In this document: piece by piece, positions 23,263 through 34,672 of the stretch
Layout: every line of letters starts with the position of its first letter
Position numbering within the stretch: the first letter of the stretch is position 1
NCBI GenBank assembly: GCA_017531225.1
Contig: JAFXLL010000012.1
Span: 62,001-126,000, forward strand
Reading direction: 5' to 3'
Length of the DNA stretch: 64,000 nucleotides
Origin: Bacteroidales bacterium
GTDB taxonomy: Bacteria; Bacteroidota; Bacteroidia; Bacteroidales; F082
Notes under the pieces: model-generated
Databases searched by the model: none
The model's input: only the letters and a program-made list of their open reading frames with translations
Told to the model about the DNA's origin: nothing
Position numbers and translations under genes: made by a program

Positions 23263-23709
23263 ATGGCAAAAGAAGTAAGCGGATTGATTAAACTGCAAAT
23301 TAAAGGAGGAGCCGCGAACCCCGCTCCGCCCGTTGGTCCCGCATTGGGCTCCAAGGGTGTGAATATTATGGAGTTCTGCAAGCAATTCAATGCCCGTACA
23401 CAGGATCAGGCTGGTAAGGTTTTGCCAGTCATTATTACTGTTTACAAGGACAAGTCTTTCGATTTCATCGTTAAGGCTTCCCCAGTGGCAGTCTCCATCA
23501 TCGAAGCCGCCAAGATCAAGGGCGGTTCCAAAGAGCCTAACCGTTCGAAAGTCGGTTCACTCACTTGGGACCAAGTCCGTGAGATTGCGAACAACAAGAT
23601 GAAGGATATGAATTGCTTCACCATCGAATCAGCCATGTCAATGGTGGCTGGTACGGCCCGTAGTATGGGAGTGAAGGTAACAGGCGAATCACCTTTAAAA
23701 AAAGACTAA
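23263..23709 (+). CDS. rplK: 50S ribosomal protein L11
   Basis: A 148-residue L11, a component of the GTPase-associated centre on 23S rRNA. Diagnostic stretches: [20 protein letters not shown] with the proline-rich linker, [13 protein letters not shown], and the C-terminal RNA-binding domain ending [11 protein letters not shown]. First gene of the rplKAJL-rpoBC cluster. Confidence 0.97.
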   Translation: MAKEVSGLIKLQIKGGAANPAPPVGPALGSKGVNIMEFCKQFNARTQDQAGKVLPVIITVYKDKSFDFIVKASPVAVSIIEAAKIKGGSKEPNRSKVGSLTWDQVREIANNKMKDMNCFTIESAMSMVAGTARSMGVKVTGESPLKKD

Positions 23710-23750
23710 GTCTTTAATGCATTTGTAGAACAACAAAAAACTAAAGTTAA

Positions 23751-24446
23751 ATGTCAAAAGTTACTAAACAGAGGAAAGAAGCTTTGGCTAAGTTCGACAA
23801 AAGCAAGAGTTACTCCTTGATTGAAGCGGTTAATATCGTAAAACAAATCACTTACACCAAGTTTGATGCTTCCGTAGACCTTAACATCCGTCTGGGTGTT
23901 GACCCACGTAAGGCCAACCAAATGGTCCGTGGTTCCGTCACCCTGCCTCACGGAACAGGTAAGGTTGTCCGCGTCCTGGTTCTTTGCAACCCAGATAAGG
24001 CGCAAGAAGCTTTGGATGCTGGTGCCGACTATGTCGGACTGGATGAATACATCCAGAAGATTAAGGATGGTTGGACTGATATTGACGTTGTCATCACCAC
24101 ACCTAACATCATGCCTAAAGTTGGTGCTCTCGGCCGTATCCTCGGTCCCCGTGGATTGATGCCGAACCCCAAGACAGGTACGGTGACTATGGAGGTGGGC
24201 AAGGCTGTTCAAGAAGTAAAAGCCGGTAAGATCGACTTCAAGGTCGACAAATACGGCATCATCAATGCTGCAGTCGCAAAAGTCAGTTTCACTCCAGAGA
24301 AGATTTTTGATAATGCAAAAGAGTTGATCTCGACCGTTATCAAATTGAAACCAGCAGCTGCTAAAGGTACTTATATGAAGAGTGTTTACATCTCCAGTAC
24401 CATGAGCCCGGGTGTGCAGATCGATATTAAATCAGTAGCAATCTAA
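23751..24446 (+). CDS. rplA: 50S ribosomal protein L1
   Basis: A 231-residue L1, which forms the mobile stalk at the ribosomal E site and in many bacteria represses its own operon by binding leader mRNA. Recognisable segments: [39 protein letters not shown] and the C-terminal [18 protein letters not shown]. Confidence 0.97.
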   Translation: MSKVTKQRKEALAKFDKSKSYSLIEAVNIVKQITYTKFDASVDLNIRLGVDPRKANQMVRGSVTLPHGTGKVVRVLVLCNPDKAQEALDAGADYVGLDEYIQKIKDGWTDIDVVITTPNIMPKVGALGRILGPRGLMPNPKTGTVTMEVGKAVQEVKAGKIDFKVDKYGIINAAVAKVSFTPEKIFDNAKELISTVIKLKPAAAKGTYMKSVYISSTMSPGVQIDIKSVAI

Positions 24447-24466
24447 ATTGGAAAGGAACTATTGAA

Positions 24467-24991
24467 ATGAGAAAAGAAGATAAACAAGTTATTATCGACT
24501 CCATACTCGCTGAACTGCAGGCTTGTCCTAATTTCTATCTGACCGATGTCTCCGACCTCAACGCCGAGAAGACCAGCCAGCTTAGAAGACAGTGCTTCAA
24601 TAGTGGCATCAAGATGCTCGTTGTTAAAAACGCCCTGCTGCATAAAGCTATGATGCAGATGGAAGGCAAAGAGTTCAATGAACTCTTCGACGTCCTCAAA
24701 GGCTCAACCGCATTGATGCTCTGCGAGACGGGTAATGCCCCCGCCAAACTGATCAAGAGTTTCCGTCAGAAGAATGACCGTCCTATCCTGAAGGGCGCCT
24801 ACATCGAAGAATGCTGCTACATTGGCGACAATATGGTCGACGCTCTGTGCAACATCAAGTCGAAGAACGACCTCATCGCTGATATCATCGCTCTGCTGCA
24901 GTCACCTGCTAAGAACGTCATCAGCGGCCTCCAGTCAGGCGGACATAAACTCTCGGGTATCATTGAGACGTTGTCAGAAAAGGCAGAATAA
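24467..24991 (+). CDS. rplJ: 50S ribosomal protein L10
   Basis: A 174-residue L10, the base of the L7/L12 stalk. N-terminal rRNA-binding part (residues 1-130) and the C-terminal helix that binds L7/L12 dimers (about 140-174: DIIALLQSPAKNVISGLQS). Followed by rplL after about 70 AT-rich bases. Confidence 0.95.
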   Translation: MRKEDKQVIIDSILAELQACPNFYLTDVSDLNAEKTSQLRRQCFNSGIKMLVVKNALLHKAMMQMEGKEFNELFDVLKGSTALMLCETGNAPAKLIKSFRQKNDRPILKGAYIEECCYIGDNMVDALCNIKSKNDLIADIIALLQSPAKNVISGLQSGGHKLSGIIETLSEKAE

Positions 24992-25060
24992 AAAATTGAA
25001 TGTAAACATTCGCAAGAAAAAAAAGTATTTAATTGTAAAACTCTAAAAAATAAATTAAAA

Positions 25061-25438
25061 ATGGCAGATCTTAAAGCTTTTGCTGAACAATTAGTGAATC
25101 TTACTGTTAAGGAAGTAAATGAACTCGCTACCATTTTGAAAGAAGAATACGGTATTGAACCTGCTGCTGCTGCTGTTGCAGTTGCTGCTCCTGCTGCTGG
25201 TGGTGCTGCTGCCGCTGCTGAGGAAAAGACTTCTTTCGATGTTATCCTGAAGTCAGCCGGCGCCCAGAAGCTTGGCGTTGTGAAACTGGTGAAGGAACTC
25301 ACCAGCCTCGGTCTGAAGGAAGCTAAGGAACTCGTTGACGCAGCTCCCAAGACCATCAAGGAAGGTGTGAGCAAAGACGAAGCTAATGCACTTAAGGCTC
25401 AACTCGAAGAAGCAGGTGCAGAGGTCGAAATCAAATAA
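25061..25438 (+). CDS. rplL: 50S ribosomal protein L7/L12
   Basis: A 125-residue stalk protein that recruits translation GTPases. N-terminal dimerisation helix, an alanine-rich hinge (about residues 33-55, [16 protein letters not shown]), and the C-terminal domain ([36 protein letters not shown]). A large hairpin follows before rpoB, probably to set the high L7/L12-to-polymerase ratio. Confidence 0.97.
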   Translation: MADLKAFAEQLVNLTVKEVNELATILKEEYGIEPAAAAVAVAAPAAGGAAAAAEEKTSFDVILKSAGAQKLGVVKLVKELTSLGLKEAKELVDAAPKTIKEGVSKDEANALKAQLEEAGAEVEIK

Positions 25439-25454
25439 GAAGGATTTATTTCCC

Positions 25455-25524
25455 GCAAAAAACGTGGCATTCAACCTCAGTCCCAAGCCAATATTAGGGA
25501 CTGAGGTTTGTGCCGTTTTTTCGC
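25455..25524 (+). terminator. Extended attenuator-type hairpin between rplL and rpoB
   Basis: A 12-bp inner stem AACCTCAGTCCC / GGGACTGAGGTT (25473-25484 and 25497-25508) is enclosed by an outer near-complement GCAAAAAACG(T)GGCA / TGCCGTTTTTTCGC ending in a T-run. It is placed where E. coli has the rplL-rpoB attenuator, so partial termination is expected. Confidence 0.75.
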
Positions 25525-25596
25525 ACTAAGGATTTTCGCTCCTTATTTTTCGTTCGTTCTTTATTTTCTCTTCACACACCTTAAAACCTAAATACC

Positions 25597-28500
25597 TTGG
25601 CAACAACTACAGAAAGAATCAACTTCGCGTCCATTAAGAAACCTTTCGAATATCCTGATTTCCTGGATATTCAGCTTCAGTCGTTCAAAGACTTCTTCCA
25701 GTTGGAAACCAATCCCGACAACAGGAAGAACGAAGGTTTGTACAAGGTTTTCGCAGAAAACTTCCCTATTACTGACGCGAGAAACAATTTCATCCTTGAA
25801 TTTCTCGACTACTACATCGACGCTCCACGCTATAGCATTGAGGAGTGCATCGAACGTGGTCTGACCTTCAGCGTGCCGCTCAAGGCCAAACTGAGACTTT
25901 CTTGCACGGATGAGGATAATGAAGATTTTAAGACCGTTGATCAGGATGTCTATCTGGGTATGATCCCTTATATGACACCCCGTGGCACTTTTGTGATCAA
26001 CGGCGCTGAACGTGTTGTGGTCTCCCAACTGCACCGTTCACCTGGCGTGTTCTTCGGCCAAAGCCAACACGCTAACGGTAAGACATTGTACTCGGCCCGT
26101 ATCATCCCCTTCAAAGGTTCGTGGATGGAGTTCTCAACCGACATCAATGATGTGATGTATGCCTACATCGACCGTAAAAAGAAATTGCCGATCACCACGC
26201 TGCTCCGCGCCATCGGCTACGAAACCGACAAGGAAATCCTTGAGATCTTCAACCTTACCGAAGAAGTGAAGGTGAACAAGGCCAGCCTCAAGCGCGTCCT
26301 CGGACGTAAGCTCGCTGCCCGTGTGCTCCATTCCTATTTTGAGGATTTCGTCAACGAAGATACCGGTGAATGTGTGTCCATCGAGCGTAACGACGTCATC
26401 ATCGAACGTGAGACCGTGCTCGAAGAGGAACACATCCAGAAAATCATCGACTCAGGTGCCAAGACCATTTTCCTGCACCGCGAGGAAGACGTGGATGAGG
26501 AAGGCCGTGCCTCCGACTTCTCCGTGATTTTCAACACCATCAACAAAGATACATGTAACTCCGAGAAGGAAGCTGTGGAATACATCTACCGCTTGCTCCG
26601 CAGCGCAGATCCGCCCGATGAGGAAACCGCACGCGGCATCATCGAGAAGCTGTTCTTCTCCGACAAGCGTTACGATCTCGGCCTCGTCGGTCGTTATCGT
26701 ATCAACCGTAAGCTCAACCTCGATATCGATCCTGAGATTCGCGTCCTGACCAAGGAAGACATTATCGCCATCATCAAGTACTTGGTGGAGATGCTGAGTG
26801 GCAAGGCCGAAGTCGATGATATCGACCACTTGAGCAACCGCCGTATCCGCACTGTGGGCGAACAGCTGTACGCTCAGTTCGGCGTCGGCCTCAACCGTAT
26901 GGCTCGCACCATCCGCGAACGTATGAACGTGCGCGACAACGAGGTGTTCACCCCGATGGATCTGATCAACGCCAAGACCCTGTCTTCAGTGATCAACTCC
27001 TTCTTCGGAACCAACCAGCTGTCCCAGTTCATGGACCAAACCAACCCGCTGTCAGAGGTGACGCACAAGCGCCGTATCTCCGCTCTGGGTCCTGGCGGTC
27101 TGTCGCGTGAGCGTGCAGGCTTCGAAGTCCGTGACGTACACTACACCCACTACGGTCGTCTGTGTACCATCGAGACTCCTGAAGGTCCTAACATCGGTCT
27201 GATTTCATCTCTCTGCGTGTTCGCAAAGATCAACAGCCTTGGTTTCATCGAGACGCCTTACCGCGAGGTGAAGAACGGCGCCGTCGACTTCAGCCAACCG
27301 CCTGTCTATCTCACTGCAGAGGAAGAAGAAAATAAGATTATCGCCCAGGCTATCACGCCTATGGACGACAACGGTCACTTCACCGAAGAGGCTATCAAAG
27401 CCCGTTACGTGGCCGATTATCCTATCGTTTCACCTGAAGAGATTCAGCTGATCGACGTCGGTCCCAACCAGATCGCTTCCATCGCCGCTTCCTTGATTCC
27501 GTTCTTGGAGCACGACGATGCTAACCGTGCCTTGATGGGATCTAACATGATGCGTCAGGCTGTGCCTCTGATGAACCCTGAAGCCCCAATCGTCGGAACA
27601 GGTATTGAACGCTATGTTGCCAAGGATTCCCGCGTTCTTATCACCGCTGAGGGTGAGGGTGAGGTTGTGTTCGTCGATTCTACCAAGATCACGATCAAGT
27701 ACGAACGCACCGATGAGGAACGCCTGGTGAGCATGGATGACGATTACAAGACCTATTACCTGACCAAGTACGCCCGTACCAACCAGAACACCAGCATCAA
27801 CATCAAGCCTACGGTTCGCCGCGGCCAGAAGGTGCATAAAGGTGATGTCATCACCCAAGGTTATGGTACTCAGAACGGTGACCTCGCCCTCGGTCGTAAC
27901 CTCAAGGTTGCATTCATGCCTTGGAAGGGTTACAACTATGAGGACGCCATCGTGATTTCAGAGCGTATCGTTAAGGAAGACTTGTTCACTTCCATCCACG
28001 TTGAGGAGTTCACCCTTGAGGTGCGCGACACCAAGCGCGGTCTTGAGGAACTGACCAACGATATCCCGAACGTCAGCGCTGAAGCCACCAAGGATCTTGA
28101 CGATCACGGCTTGATTCGCGTGGGTGCTGAGGTCAACGAAGGCGATATCCTGATCGGTAAGATCACTCCTAAGGGCGAAAGCGATCCTACTCCTGAAGAG
28201 AAACTGCTGCGTGCCATCTTCGGCGACAAGGCTGGCGATGTGAAGAACGCCTCCTTGAAGGCCGGTCCGTCCATGAAGGGCGTGGTCATTGGCAAGCGTC
28301 TGTTCTCCAGACTGCAGAAGGACCGCAAGTCACGTGCTAAGGATAAGGAAGATATGGCTCGTATCGATGCAGCTGCCAAGGCTGAACTCGATGAACTGAA
28401 GAAGAAACTCGTCGAAAAGCTGATGATCATCCTCAACGGAACCACCTCAGCCGGCGTTTACAACAACTTCAAGGAGCAACTCATTCCTAAGCGTGTCAAG

Positions 28501-29439
28501 TTCGCTCAGAAGACCCTGATGGAACTCGACTACACCGTCGTCAATCCTCACAAGTGGACCATCGACGACAAGAAGAACGAGATGGTTGCCACTTTGATTG
28601 ACAACTACTCAATCAAGTTCAAAGAAGTTCAAGGTAAGTACAACCGTGAGAAGTATGTTGCCAGCGTTGGTGACGAACTCCCGAACGGTATCATCCAAAT
28701 GGCTAAGGTTTATGTCGCCAAGAAGCGTAAGCTGATGATTGGTGATAAGATGGCTGGTCGTCACGGTAACAAGGGTATCGTTTCCCGTATCGTCCGTGCT
28801 GAGGACATGCCGTTCCTCGCTGATGGTACTCCGGTCGATATCGTGTTGAACCCTCTGGGCGTGCCTTCACGTATGAACTTGGGTCAGATTTATGAAACCG
28901 TTCTCGGTTGGGCTGGTCACGAACTCGGATTGAAGTTCGCTACCCCGATCTTCGACGGTGCTTCACTCGAGCAGATCAACGATCTGATGGAGAAAGCAGG
29001 TCTTCCGAAGAACGGCCGTGTGCAGCTCTACGACGGCGAGACTGGCGAACCATTCGACCAGCCGGCTACCGTAGGTTACATCTACATGCTGAAGCTGCAC
29101 CACATGGTCGACGACAAGATGCATGCCCGTTCCATCGGACCATACTCACTGATCACTCAGCAGCCTCTCGGCGGTAAAGCCCAGTTCGGTGGTCAGCGTT
29201 TCGGTGAAATGGAGGTCTGGGCTCTTGAAGCCTTCGGCGCAAGCAACGTGCTTCAGGAGATCCTCACCGTCAAGTCCGACGATGTGGTGGGTCGTGCCAA
29301 GGCTTACGAAGCCATTGTCAAGGGCGACAATATGCCTACACCAGGCACACCTGAGTCATTCAACGTGTTGATCCACGAATTGCGTGGCTTGGGTCTCGAA
29401 GTGACCTTTAAGGATAAAGATGGTAATGTCTTGAATTAA
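25597..29439 (+). CDS. rpoB: DNA-directed RNA polymerase subunit beta
   Basis: A 1280-residue beta subunit of RNA polymerase. Conserved landmarks include the rifampicin-binding cluster ([33 protein letters not shown], around residues 470-500), the catalytic-site loop (GHNYEDAI-like segment seen as [13 protein letters not shown]), and the C-terminal [24 protein letters not shown]. The frame opens only at 25585 and has no ATG until about residue 123, so translation must begin at the TTG at 25597, which gives the normal N-terminus [20 protein letters not shown]. No Shine-Dalgarno site is visible there. It is 18 bases before rpoC. Confidence 0.97.
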   Translation: MATTTERINFASIKKPFEYPDFLDIQLQSFKDFFQLETNPDNRKNEGLYKVFAENFPITDARNNFILEFLDYYIDAPRYSIEECIERGLTFSVPLKAKLRLSCTDEDNEDFKTVDQDVYLGMIPYMTPRGTFVINGAERVVVSQLHRSPGVFFGQSQHANGKTLYSARIIPFKGSWMEFSTDINDVMYAYIDRKKKLPITTLLRAIGYETDKEILEIFNLTEEVKVNKASLKRVLGRKLAARVLHSYFEDFVNEDTGECVSIERNDVIIERETVLEEEHIQKIIDSGAKTIFLHREEDVDEEGRASDFSVIFNTINKDTCNSEKEAVEYIYRLLRSADPPDEETARGIIEKLFFSDKRYDLGLVGRYRINRKLNLDIDPEIRVLTKEDIIAIIKYLVEMLSGKAEVDDIDHLSNRRIRTVGEQLYAQFGVGLNRMARTIRERMNVRDNEVFTPMDLINAKTLSSVINSFFGTNQLSQFMDQTNPLSEVTHKRRISALGPGGLSRERAGFEVRDVHYTHYGRLCTIETPEGPNIGLISSLCVFAKINSLGFIETPYREVKNGAVDFSQPPVYLTAEEEENKIIAQAITPMDDNGHFTEEAIKARYVADYPIVSPEEIQLIDVGPNQIASIAASLIPFLEHDDANRALMGSNMMRQAVPLMNPEAPIVGTGIERYVAKDSRVLITAEGEGEVVFVDSTKITIKYERTDEERLVSMDDDYKTYYLTKYARTNQNTSINIKPTVRRGQKVHKGDVITQGYGTQNGDLALGRNLKVAFMPWKGYNYEDAIVISERIVKEDLFTSIHVEEFTLEVRDTKRGLEELTNDIPNVSAEATKDLDDHGLIRVGAEVNEGDILIGKITPKGESDPTPEEKLLRAIFGDKAGDVKNASLKAGPSMKGVVIGKRLFSRLQKDRKSRAKDKEDMARIDAAAKAELDELKKKLVEKLMIILNGTTSAGVYNNFKEQLIPKRVKFAQKTLMELDYTVVNPHKWTIDDKKNEMVATLIDNYSIKFKEVQGKYNREKYVASVGDELPNGIIQMAKVYVAKKRKLMIGDKMAGRHGNKGIVSRIVRAEDMPFLADGTPVDIVLNPLGVPSRMNLGQIYETVLGWAGHELGLKFATPIFDGASLEQINDLMEKAGLPKNGRVQLYDGETGEPFDQPATVGYIYMLKLHHMVDDKMHARSIGPYSLITQQPLGGKAQFGGQRFGEMEVWALEAFGASNVLQEILTVKSDDVVGRAKAYEAIVKGDNMPTPGTPESFNVLIHELRGLGLEVTFKDKDGNVLN

Positions 29440-29457
29440 ATATATAGGAGATAGTAT

Positions 29458-32400
29458 ATGGTCAACAACACAATCAATAGCAACTTTGCCAGCATTACGG
29501 TAAGTCTTGCCTCACCGGAATCCATCCTTGCACGTTCACACGGCGAGGTGCTGAAACCGGAAACCATCAACTACCGTACCTATAAGCCGGAGCGCGACGG
29601 TCTGTTCTGCGAGCGTATCTTCGGTCCCGTGAAGGACTGGGAATGCCACTGCGGTAAGTACAAGCGCATCCGTTACAGAGGAACCATCTGCGACCACTGC
29701 GGTGTCGAGGTGACTGAGAAGAAGGTCCGCCGCGAGCGCATGGGTCACATCCAACTGGTGGTGCCAGTGGCTCACATCTGGTACTTCCGTTCACTTCCTA
29801 ACAAGATCGGCGCTCTGTTGGGCATCCCCTCCAAGAAACTGGATTCAATCATCTACTACGAACGTTATGTGGTGATTCAAGCCGGTGCCCTCGAAGGCGT
29901 CGAAATCCCGAACGATTCCGAACACCGCAAGGTGCAAAAGATGGAATTCCTCTCCGAAGAGGAATACCTCGACTTGCTGGAATCGCTGCCAATCGAAAAC
30001 CAATACCTGCCTGACGATGACCCGAACAAGTTCATCGCCAAGATGGGTGCCGAAGCTATCTACGACCTCCTCTCAAGACTCGATCTCGACAAGGAATCGT
30101 TCGAGCTTCGCGACAGAGCCAACAAGGAGACCGCACAGCAACGCAAGCAGGATGCCCTGAAGCGTTTGCAGGTATTCGAGTCGTTCCGTGAGGCTAACAA
30201 GCACATGGAGAACCGTCCTGAGTGGATGATCGTGAAGATCGTCCCCGTGATTCCTCCGGAGCTGAGACCTCTCGTCCCGTTGGATGGCGGCCGTTTCGCC
30301 ACCTCCGACCTCAACGACCTTTACCGTCGTGTCATCATCCGTAACAACCGTCTGAAACGACTCATCGAGATCAACGCTCCTGACGTCATCATGCGTAACG
30401 AAAAACGTATGTTACAGGAAGCTGTGGATTCCCTGTTCGACAACTCACGTAAGTCGAGTGCCGTCAAGACCGATTCAAACCGTCCGCTGAAGTCATTGAG
30501 CGACAGCTTGAAAGGTAAGCAAGGCCGCTTCCGTCAGAACCTGTTGGGTAAGCGTGTCGACTACTCAGGCCGTTCCGTTATCGTGGTTGGTCCGGATTTG
30601 AACATGAACGAATGTGGTCTGCCTAAGGATATGGCTGCTGAGCTCTTCAAGCCATTCGTCATCCGTAAGATGATTGAACGCGGCATCGTTAAGACCGTCA
30701 AGTCCGCCAAGAAGATCGTGGATCGCAAGGAACCCGTCGTGTGGGATATCCTGGAGAACATCCTGAAGGGTCACCCGATCCTCCTGAACCGTGCTCCTAC
30801 ACTGCACCGTCTGGGTATCCAGGCCTTCCAACCCAAGTTGGTCGAAGGTAAGGCCATCCGTCTGCACCCGTTGGTATGTACGGCATTCAACGCCGACTTC
30901 GACGGTGACCAGATGGCTGTCCACGTACCGCTGGGTAACGCCGCCATTCTGGAGGCTCAGATCCTGATGCTGGCGTCGCACAACATCCTGAATCCTTCCA
31001 ACGGTGCGCCTATCACCCTGCCTTCACAGGACATGGTTCTTGGTCTGTACTACATCACCAAGCCTCGTAAGAGCACTCCCGATCATATCGTGAAAGGTGA
31101 AGGCATGTCCTTCTACTCTCCCGAAGAGGTCATCATTGCTCACAACGAGAAACGCGTTGACATGCATGCCATCATCTACTGCCGTGTCAAGGTTCGCGAA
31201 AACGGCGAGATCGTCACCAAGAAGATCGAGACCACCGTTGGTCGTGTCATCTTCAATCAGGTGGTTCCTGAAGGCTATGGCTACATCAACCAATTGCTGA
31301 CCAAGAAATCGTTCCGCAGCATCGTCGGTGAAATGGTGCGTTTACTCGGCACTGCCGTTACTACCAAGTTCCTCGACGATATCAAGAACATGGGTTACTA
31401 TATGGCTTACAAAGGCGGTTTGTCATTCAACCTCGGCAACGTCCTTGTTCCTGCCGCTAAGGAAACACTCATCAGCGAGGCCAACGCCAAGGCTGCTGAG
31501 ATTCGCGAATACGAAAAGATGGGCTTCATGGGTCCTAACGAGCGTTACAACCAGATCGTTGACCTTTGGACCGATGTCAATACCAAGCTGACCAAGGAGG
31601 TGATGGATATTCTGTCATCAGACGACCAGGGCTTCAACCCGGTTTACATGATGCTGCACTCTGGCGCCCGTGGTTCTGAGGCTCAGGTCTCACAGCTCTG
31701 CGGTATGAGAGGTCTGATGGCTAAGCCTATGAAAGCTGGTTCAGGCGGCGCAGAAATCATCGAAAACCCGATTCTTTCGAACTTCCAAGAGGGTCTGTCA
31801 GTGTTGGAGTACTTCATCTCCACTCACGGTGCCCGTAAGGGTTTGGCAGATACCGCTCTGAAGACCGCTGACGCTGGTTACTTGACCCGTCGTCTGGTTG
31901 ACGTCGCTCACGATGTCATCATCACTACCAAGGACTGCGGTACCCTGCGTGGTTTGACCGTGTCACGTGGTGAAGAGCTCAAGGAAAAAGGCAAGCACTC
32001 ACTGCTGTACGATCGCATCCTCGGTCGTGTGGCTTTGCACGATATCTTCAGCCCCGTCACTGGCGAGTTGATCGTTGCTGGCGGTGAGGAAATCAACGAA
32101 GAACTGGCAGAGGCCATCGATGAATCACCTATCGAGAGCGTCGAAATCCGTTCCGTGTTGACCTGCGAGGCCAAACATGGCGTGTGCGCTAACTGCTATG
32201 GTCGTAACCTGGCATCCGGCAAATTGGTTCAGAAAGGTGAGGCTGTGGGCGTCATCGCCGCTCAGTCCATCGGTGAGCCTGGTACCCAGCTGACTCTGCG
32301 TACCTTCCACCAAGGTGGTAAGGCATCGAAGGGTGTGGTGGTTAACAGCACCGAAGCCAAGTACGACGGTGTCCTTGAAATCGACGAGCTCCGCGCAGTT

Positions 32401-33768
32401 GACGCTGAACGCGATGGCCAGAAGTGCCAGATCGTGATCGGCCGTTCTGCTGAAATGAAACTTCACGACAAGAATACCAACGTTGTTCTGATGACCGTCA
32501 ATATTCCTTACGGTGCCAAGCTGTATTACGGCAATGGTGCTGAGGTGAAGAAAGGCGACAAGATCTTCGAATGGGACCCCTACAACGCCACTATCGTTTC
32601 AGAATGTGCGGGTAAGGTTCGCTTCGTCAACGTTGTGGAAGGTGTTACCTACCACAGCGAGACCATCGCTGAGACCGGATTTAGCGAGCGCGTGATTATT
32701 GAAGGTAAGCGTGGTACCAAGAATCCTCAGATCGAGATCGTTAACAGCAACGACGAGGTTCTGGCTGTCTACGACCTTCCTGTGGATGCTCACGTGGTTG
32801 TTGAGGAGAAGGATGACATCAAGGCTGGTGACCAACTGGTTCGTATCCCGCGTAACGTCTCTGGCGGCGGCGATATCACCGGCGGTCTGCCGCGTGTCAC
32901 CGAGCTGTTCGAAGCCCGTAATCCTTCCGATCCGGCTGTGGTGTCAGAAATCGACGGTACCGTTCACCTTGAGAAGAAGCTCAAGCGTGGTAACCGTGAG
33001 ATTGTCATCACTTCAAAGACTGGTGATCAGAAACGCTATCTCGTGCCTACCTCCAAGCAGATTCTGGCTCAGGAGAACGACTATGTGAAGGCTGGTCAGC
33101 CGTTGTCTGACGGTGCCATCACTCCTGCCAGCATCCTTGCCATCATGGGCCCGATGAAAGTTCAGGAATACATCGTCAACGAGGTCCAGAGCGTGTACCG
33201 TTCACAAGGTGTGACCATCAACGACAAGCACTTTGAAGTCATCGTACGTCAAATGATGCGTAAGGTTGAGATCATGGAACCCGGTGACACCCGCTTCCTC
33301 GAAGGCGAGTTGGTGAGCAAGTTGGCCTTCCAAGAAGAGAATGACGAGATCTATGGCAAGATGGTTGTCACCGATCCAGGTGACTCCGAGACCCTCTCCG
33401 CAGGTCAGATCATCTCAGCCATGAAGCTCCGCGACGAGAACTCACTGCTGAAGCGTAAAGACCTCAAGCTGGTTGAGACCCGTCCCGCCGAGCCTGCTAC
33501 GGCAAGCCAGATCCTGCAAGGTATCACCCGTGCCGCTCTGCAGACCGACAGCTTCATGTCAGCCGCATCATTCCAGGAAACCACTAAGGTTCTGACGAAT
33601 GCCGCTATCAGTGCCAAGACTGACTATCTGCTTGGCATGAAGGAGAACGTCATCGTCGGCCATAAGATTCCTGCCGGTACCGGTCTTCGTGAGTATGACG
33701 ACCTGATCGTCGCCTCACGTGAGGAATACGATGCACTGAAGGAAAAAGGCGCAGTCCTGGCCGATTAA
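29458..33768 (+). CDS. rpoC: DNA-directed RNA polymerase subunit beta'
   Basis: A 1436-residue beta' subunit. The catalytic magnesium-binding motif [10 protein letters not shown] is intact, with D480, D482 and D484. The N-terminal zinc finger ([20 protein letters not shown]) and the second zinc site ([13 protein letters not shown]) are complete, as are the bridge-helix region ([19 protein letters not shown]-like) and trigger loop. Starts at ATG 29458 with TAGGAG upstream. The operon ends at a strong palindromic terminator (33787-33820). Confidence 0.98.
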   Translation: MVNNTINSNFASITVSLASPESILARSHGEVLKPETINYRTYKPERDGLFCERIFGPVKDWECHCGKYKRIRYRGTICDHCGVEVTEKKVRRERMGHIQLVVPVAHIWYFRSLPNKIGALLGIPSKKLDSIIYYERYVVIQAGALEGVEIPNDSEHRKVQKMEFLSEEEYLDLLESLPIENQYLPDDDPNKFIAKMGAEAIYDLLSRLDLDKESFELRDRANKETAQQRKQDALKRLQVFESFREANKHMENRPEWMIVKIVPVIPPELRPLVPLDGGRFATSDLNDLYRRVIIRNNRLKRLIEINAPDVIMRNEKRMLQEAVDSLFDNSRKSSAVKTDSNRPLKSLSDSLKGKQGRFRQNLLGKRVDYSGRSVIVVGPDLNMNECGLPKDMAAELFKPFVIRKMIERGIVKTVKSAKKIVDRKEPVVWDILENILKGHPILLNRAPTLHRLGIQAFQPKLVEGKAIRLHPLVCTAFNADFDGDQMAVHVPLGNAAILEAQILMLASHNILNPSNGAPITLPSQDMVLGLYYITKPRKSTPDHIVKGEGMSFYSPEEVIIAHNEKRVDMHAIIYCRVKVRENGEIVTKKIETTVGRVIFNQVVPEGYGYINQLLTKKSFRSIVGEMVRLLGTAVTTKFLDDIKNMGYYMAYKGGLSFNLGNVLVPAAKETLISEANAKAAEIREYEKMGFMGPNERYNQIVDLWTDVNTKLTKEVMDILSSDDQGFNPVYMMLHSGARGSEAQVSQLCGMRGLMAKPMKAGSGGAEIIENPILSNFQEGLSVLEYFISTHGARKGLADTALKTADAGYLTRRLVDVAHDVIITTKDCGTLRGLTVSRGEELKEKGKHSLLYDRILGRVALHDIFSPVTGELIVAGGEEINEELAEAIDESPIESVEIRSVLTCEAKHGVCANCYGRNLASGKLVQKGEAVGVIAAQSIGEPGTQLTLRTFHQGGKASKGVVVNSTEAKYDGVLEIDELRAVDAERDGQKCQIVIGRSAEMKLHDKNTNVVLMTVNIPYGAKLYYGNGAEVKKGDKIFEWDPYNATIVSECAGKVRFVNVVEGVTYHSETIAETGFSERVIIEGKRGTKNPQIEIVNSNDEVLAVYDLPVDAHVVVEEKDDIKAGDQLVRIPRNVSGGGDITGGLPRVTELFEARNPSDPAVVSEIDGTVHLEKKLKRGNREIVITSKTGDQKRYLVPTSKQILAQENDYVKAGQPLSDGAITPASILAIMGPMKVQEYIVNEVQSVYRSQGVTINDKHFEVIVRQMMRKVEIMEPGDTRFLEGELVSKLAFQEENDEIYGKMVVTDPGDSETLSAGQIISAMKLRDENSLLKRKDLKLVETRPAEPATASQILQGITRAALQTDSFMSAASFQETTKVLTNAAISAKTDYLLGMKENVIVGHKIPAGTGLREYDDLIVASREEYDALKEKGAVLAD

Positions 33769-33786
33769 ACCTATTATCAATGATTT

Positions 33787-33820
33787 GTAGAGACGTGCCA
33801 TGGCGCGTCTCTACTTTTTT
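33787..33820 (+). terminator. Terminator of the rpl-rpo operon built on a GTAGAGACG palindrome
   Basis: Stem GTAGAGACG (33787-33795) / CGTCTCTAC (33806-33814) with CCATGG in the loop and six T residues. GTAGAGACG...CGTCTCTAC palindromes occur as dispersed elements in Bacteroidota and cyanobacteria; here one serves as terminator between rpoC and the DUF3467 gene. Confidence 0.75.
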
Positions 33821-33834
33821 AAAAAAACAATATC

Positions 33835-34143
33835 ATGGAAGAAAAACCAAAAAATCAGATTAACATCGAATTGACCGACGAAGTGGCCGGTGGCATCTAT
33901 TCCAATCTTGCCATCATCACTCACTCTCCAACTGAGTTTGTGCTCGATTTTGTGAGCATGATGCCTGGCACACCAAAGGCCAAGGTGAAGTCAAGAATCG
34001 TGATGACACCTCAACATGCCAAACGCCTCTACAAAGCATTGGCAGAGAATCTGAGTAAGTACGAATCAAATTTCGGTCCCATCAAAGAAGTGACAGGAGA
34101 GGTGATGCCTCCCTTCACCATGAGTCCGAAAGCGCAAGCTTAA
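33835..34143 (+). CDS. DUF3467 family protein
   Basis: A 102-residue protein of the DUF3467 family, normally encoded right after rpoC in Bacteroidota. Conserved pattern: INIELTDEVAGGIYSNLAII, HSPTEFVLDFVSMMPG, KVKSRIVMTPQHAKRLYKAL. No function is established; the conserved location suggests a link to transcription or ribosome physiology. It lies 14 bases after the rpoC terminator's T-run, so it may be transcribed by readthrough. Confidence 0.88.
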   Translation: MEEKPKNQINIELTDEVAGGIYSNLAIITHSPTEFVLDFVSMMPGTPKAKVKSRIVMTPQHAKRLYKALAENLSKYESNFGPIKEVTGEVMPPFTMSPKAQA

Positions 34144-34147
34144 AAAA

Positions 34148-34173
34148 AAGAACCCCGCTTAAGCGGGGTTCTT
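34148..34173. terminator. Bidirectional terminator between DUF3467 and pyrI
   Basis: A perfect 13-bp palindrome AAGAACCCCGCTT/AAGCGGGGTTCTT with an A-run before and T-rich sequence after it. It lies between convergent genes. Confidence 0.85.
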
Positions 34174-34176
34174 CGT

Positions 34177-34641
34177 TTAGATAAACTCAATGTTTTCTTC
34201 CGATGTGTATTTCTCACAATAGTGACACACTAGTCGGAGTTTGCCGTCAACGTATTTCACACGGAACTTGGTAGGAATATCGTGTTCCTTGTTGGTGACG
34301 CAGTTGGGGTTGAAGCATTTCACGATATGCTCGATTCTTTCAGGAATCTGCACCGTTTGCTTGCGAATCACCTCATATTCCTTGATTTCGATAATGGAGG
34401 CGGTAGGGGCTACCAAAGCGATCTTGTTCAGTTCTTCTGGCTCGAAGTATTTGTCGGAGATCTTCACGAAGCCCTTGGTCCCGTATTTCTTACTCTCCAC
34501 GTTGGTGCCGAAATACACTGGGTTGTTCACTTTGTCCAAACCCAAGATCTTGACTACCTGGAACACTTTGTCGGCGGGGATATGGTCGATGACCGTGCCA
34601 TTCTCAATGGCGGATACGATCAGTTCTTTTCTTTTTTCCAT
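34177..34641 (-). CDS. pyrI: Aspartate carbamoyltransferase regulatory subunit
   Basis: A 154-residue regulatory chain that binds CTP/ATP in its N-terminal allosteric domain and joins the catalytic trimers through a C-terminal zinc domain. The four zinc cysteines are seen in CFNPNC (near residues 109-114) and CHYCEKY (near 138-144). The N-terminus reads KELIVSAIENGTVIDHIPADK, the standard start. It follows pyrB by 31 bases. Confidence 0.95.
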   Translation of the reverse strand: MEKRKELIVSAIENGTVIDHIPADKVFQVVKILGLDKVNNPVYFGTNVESKKYGTKGFVKISDKYFEPEELNKIALVAPTASIIEIKEYEVIRKQTVQIPERIEHIVKCFNPNCVTNKEHDIPTKFRVKYVDGKLRLVCHYCEKYTSEENIEFI

Positions 34642-34672
34642 AACTTTTATCTTTTATCTCTTATCTTTTATC

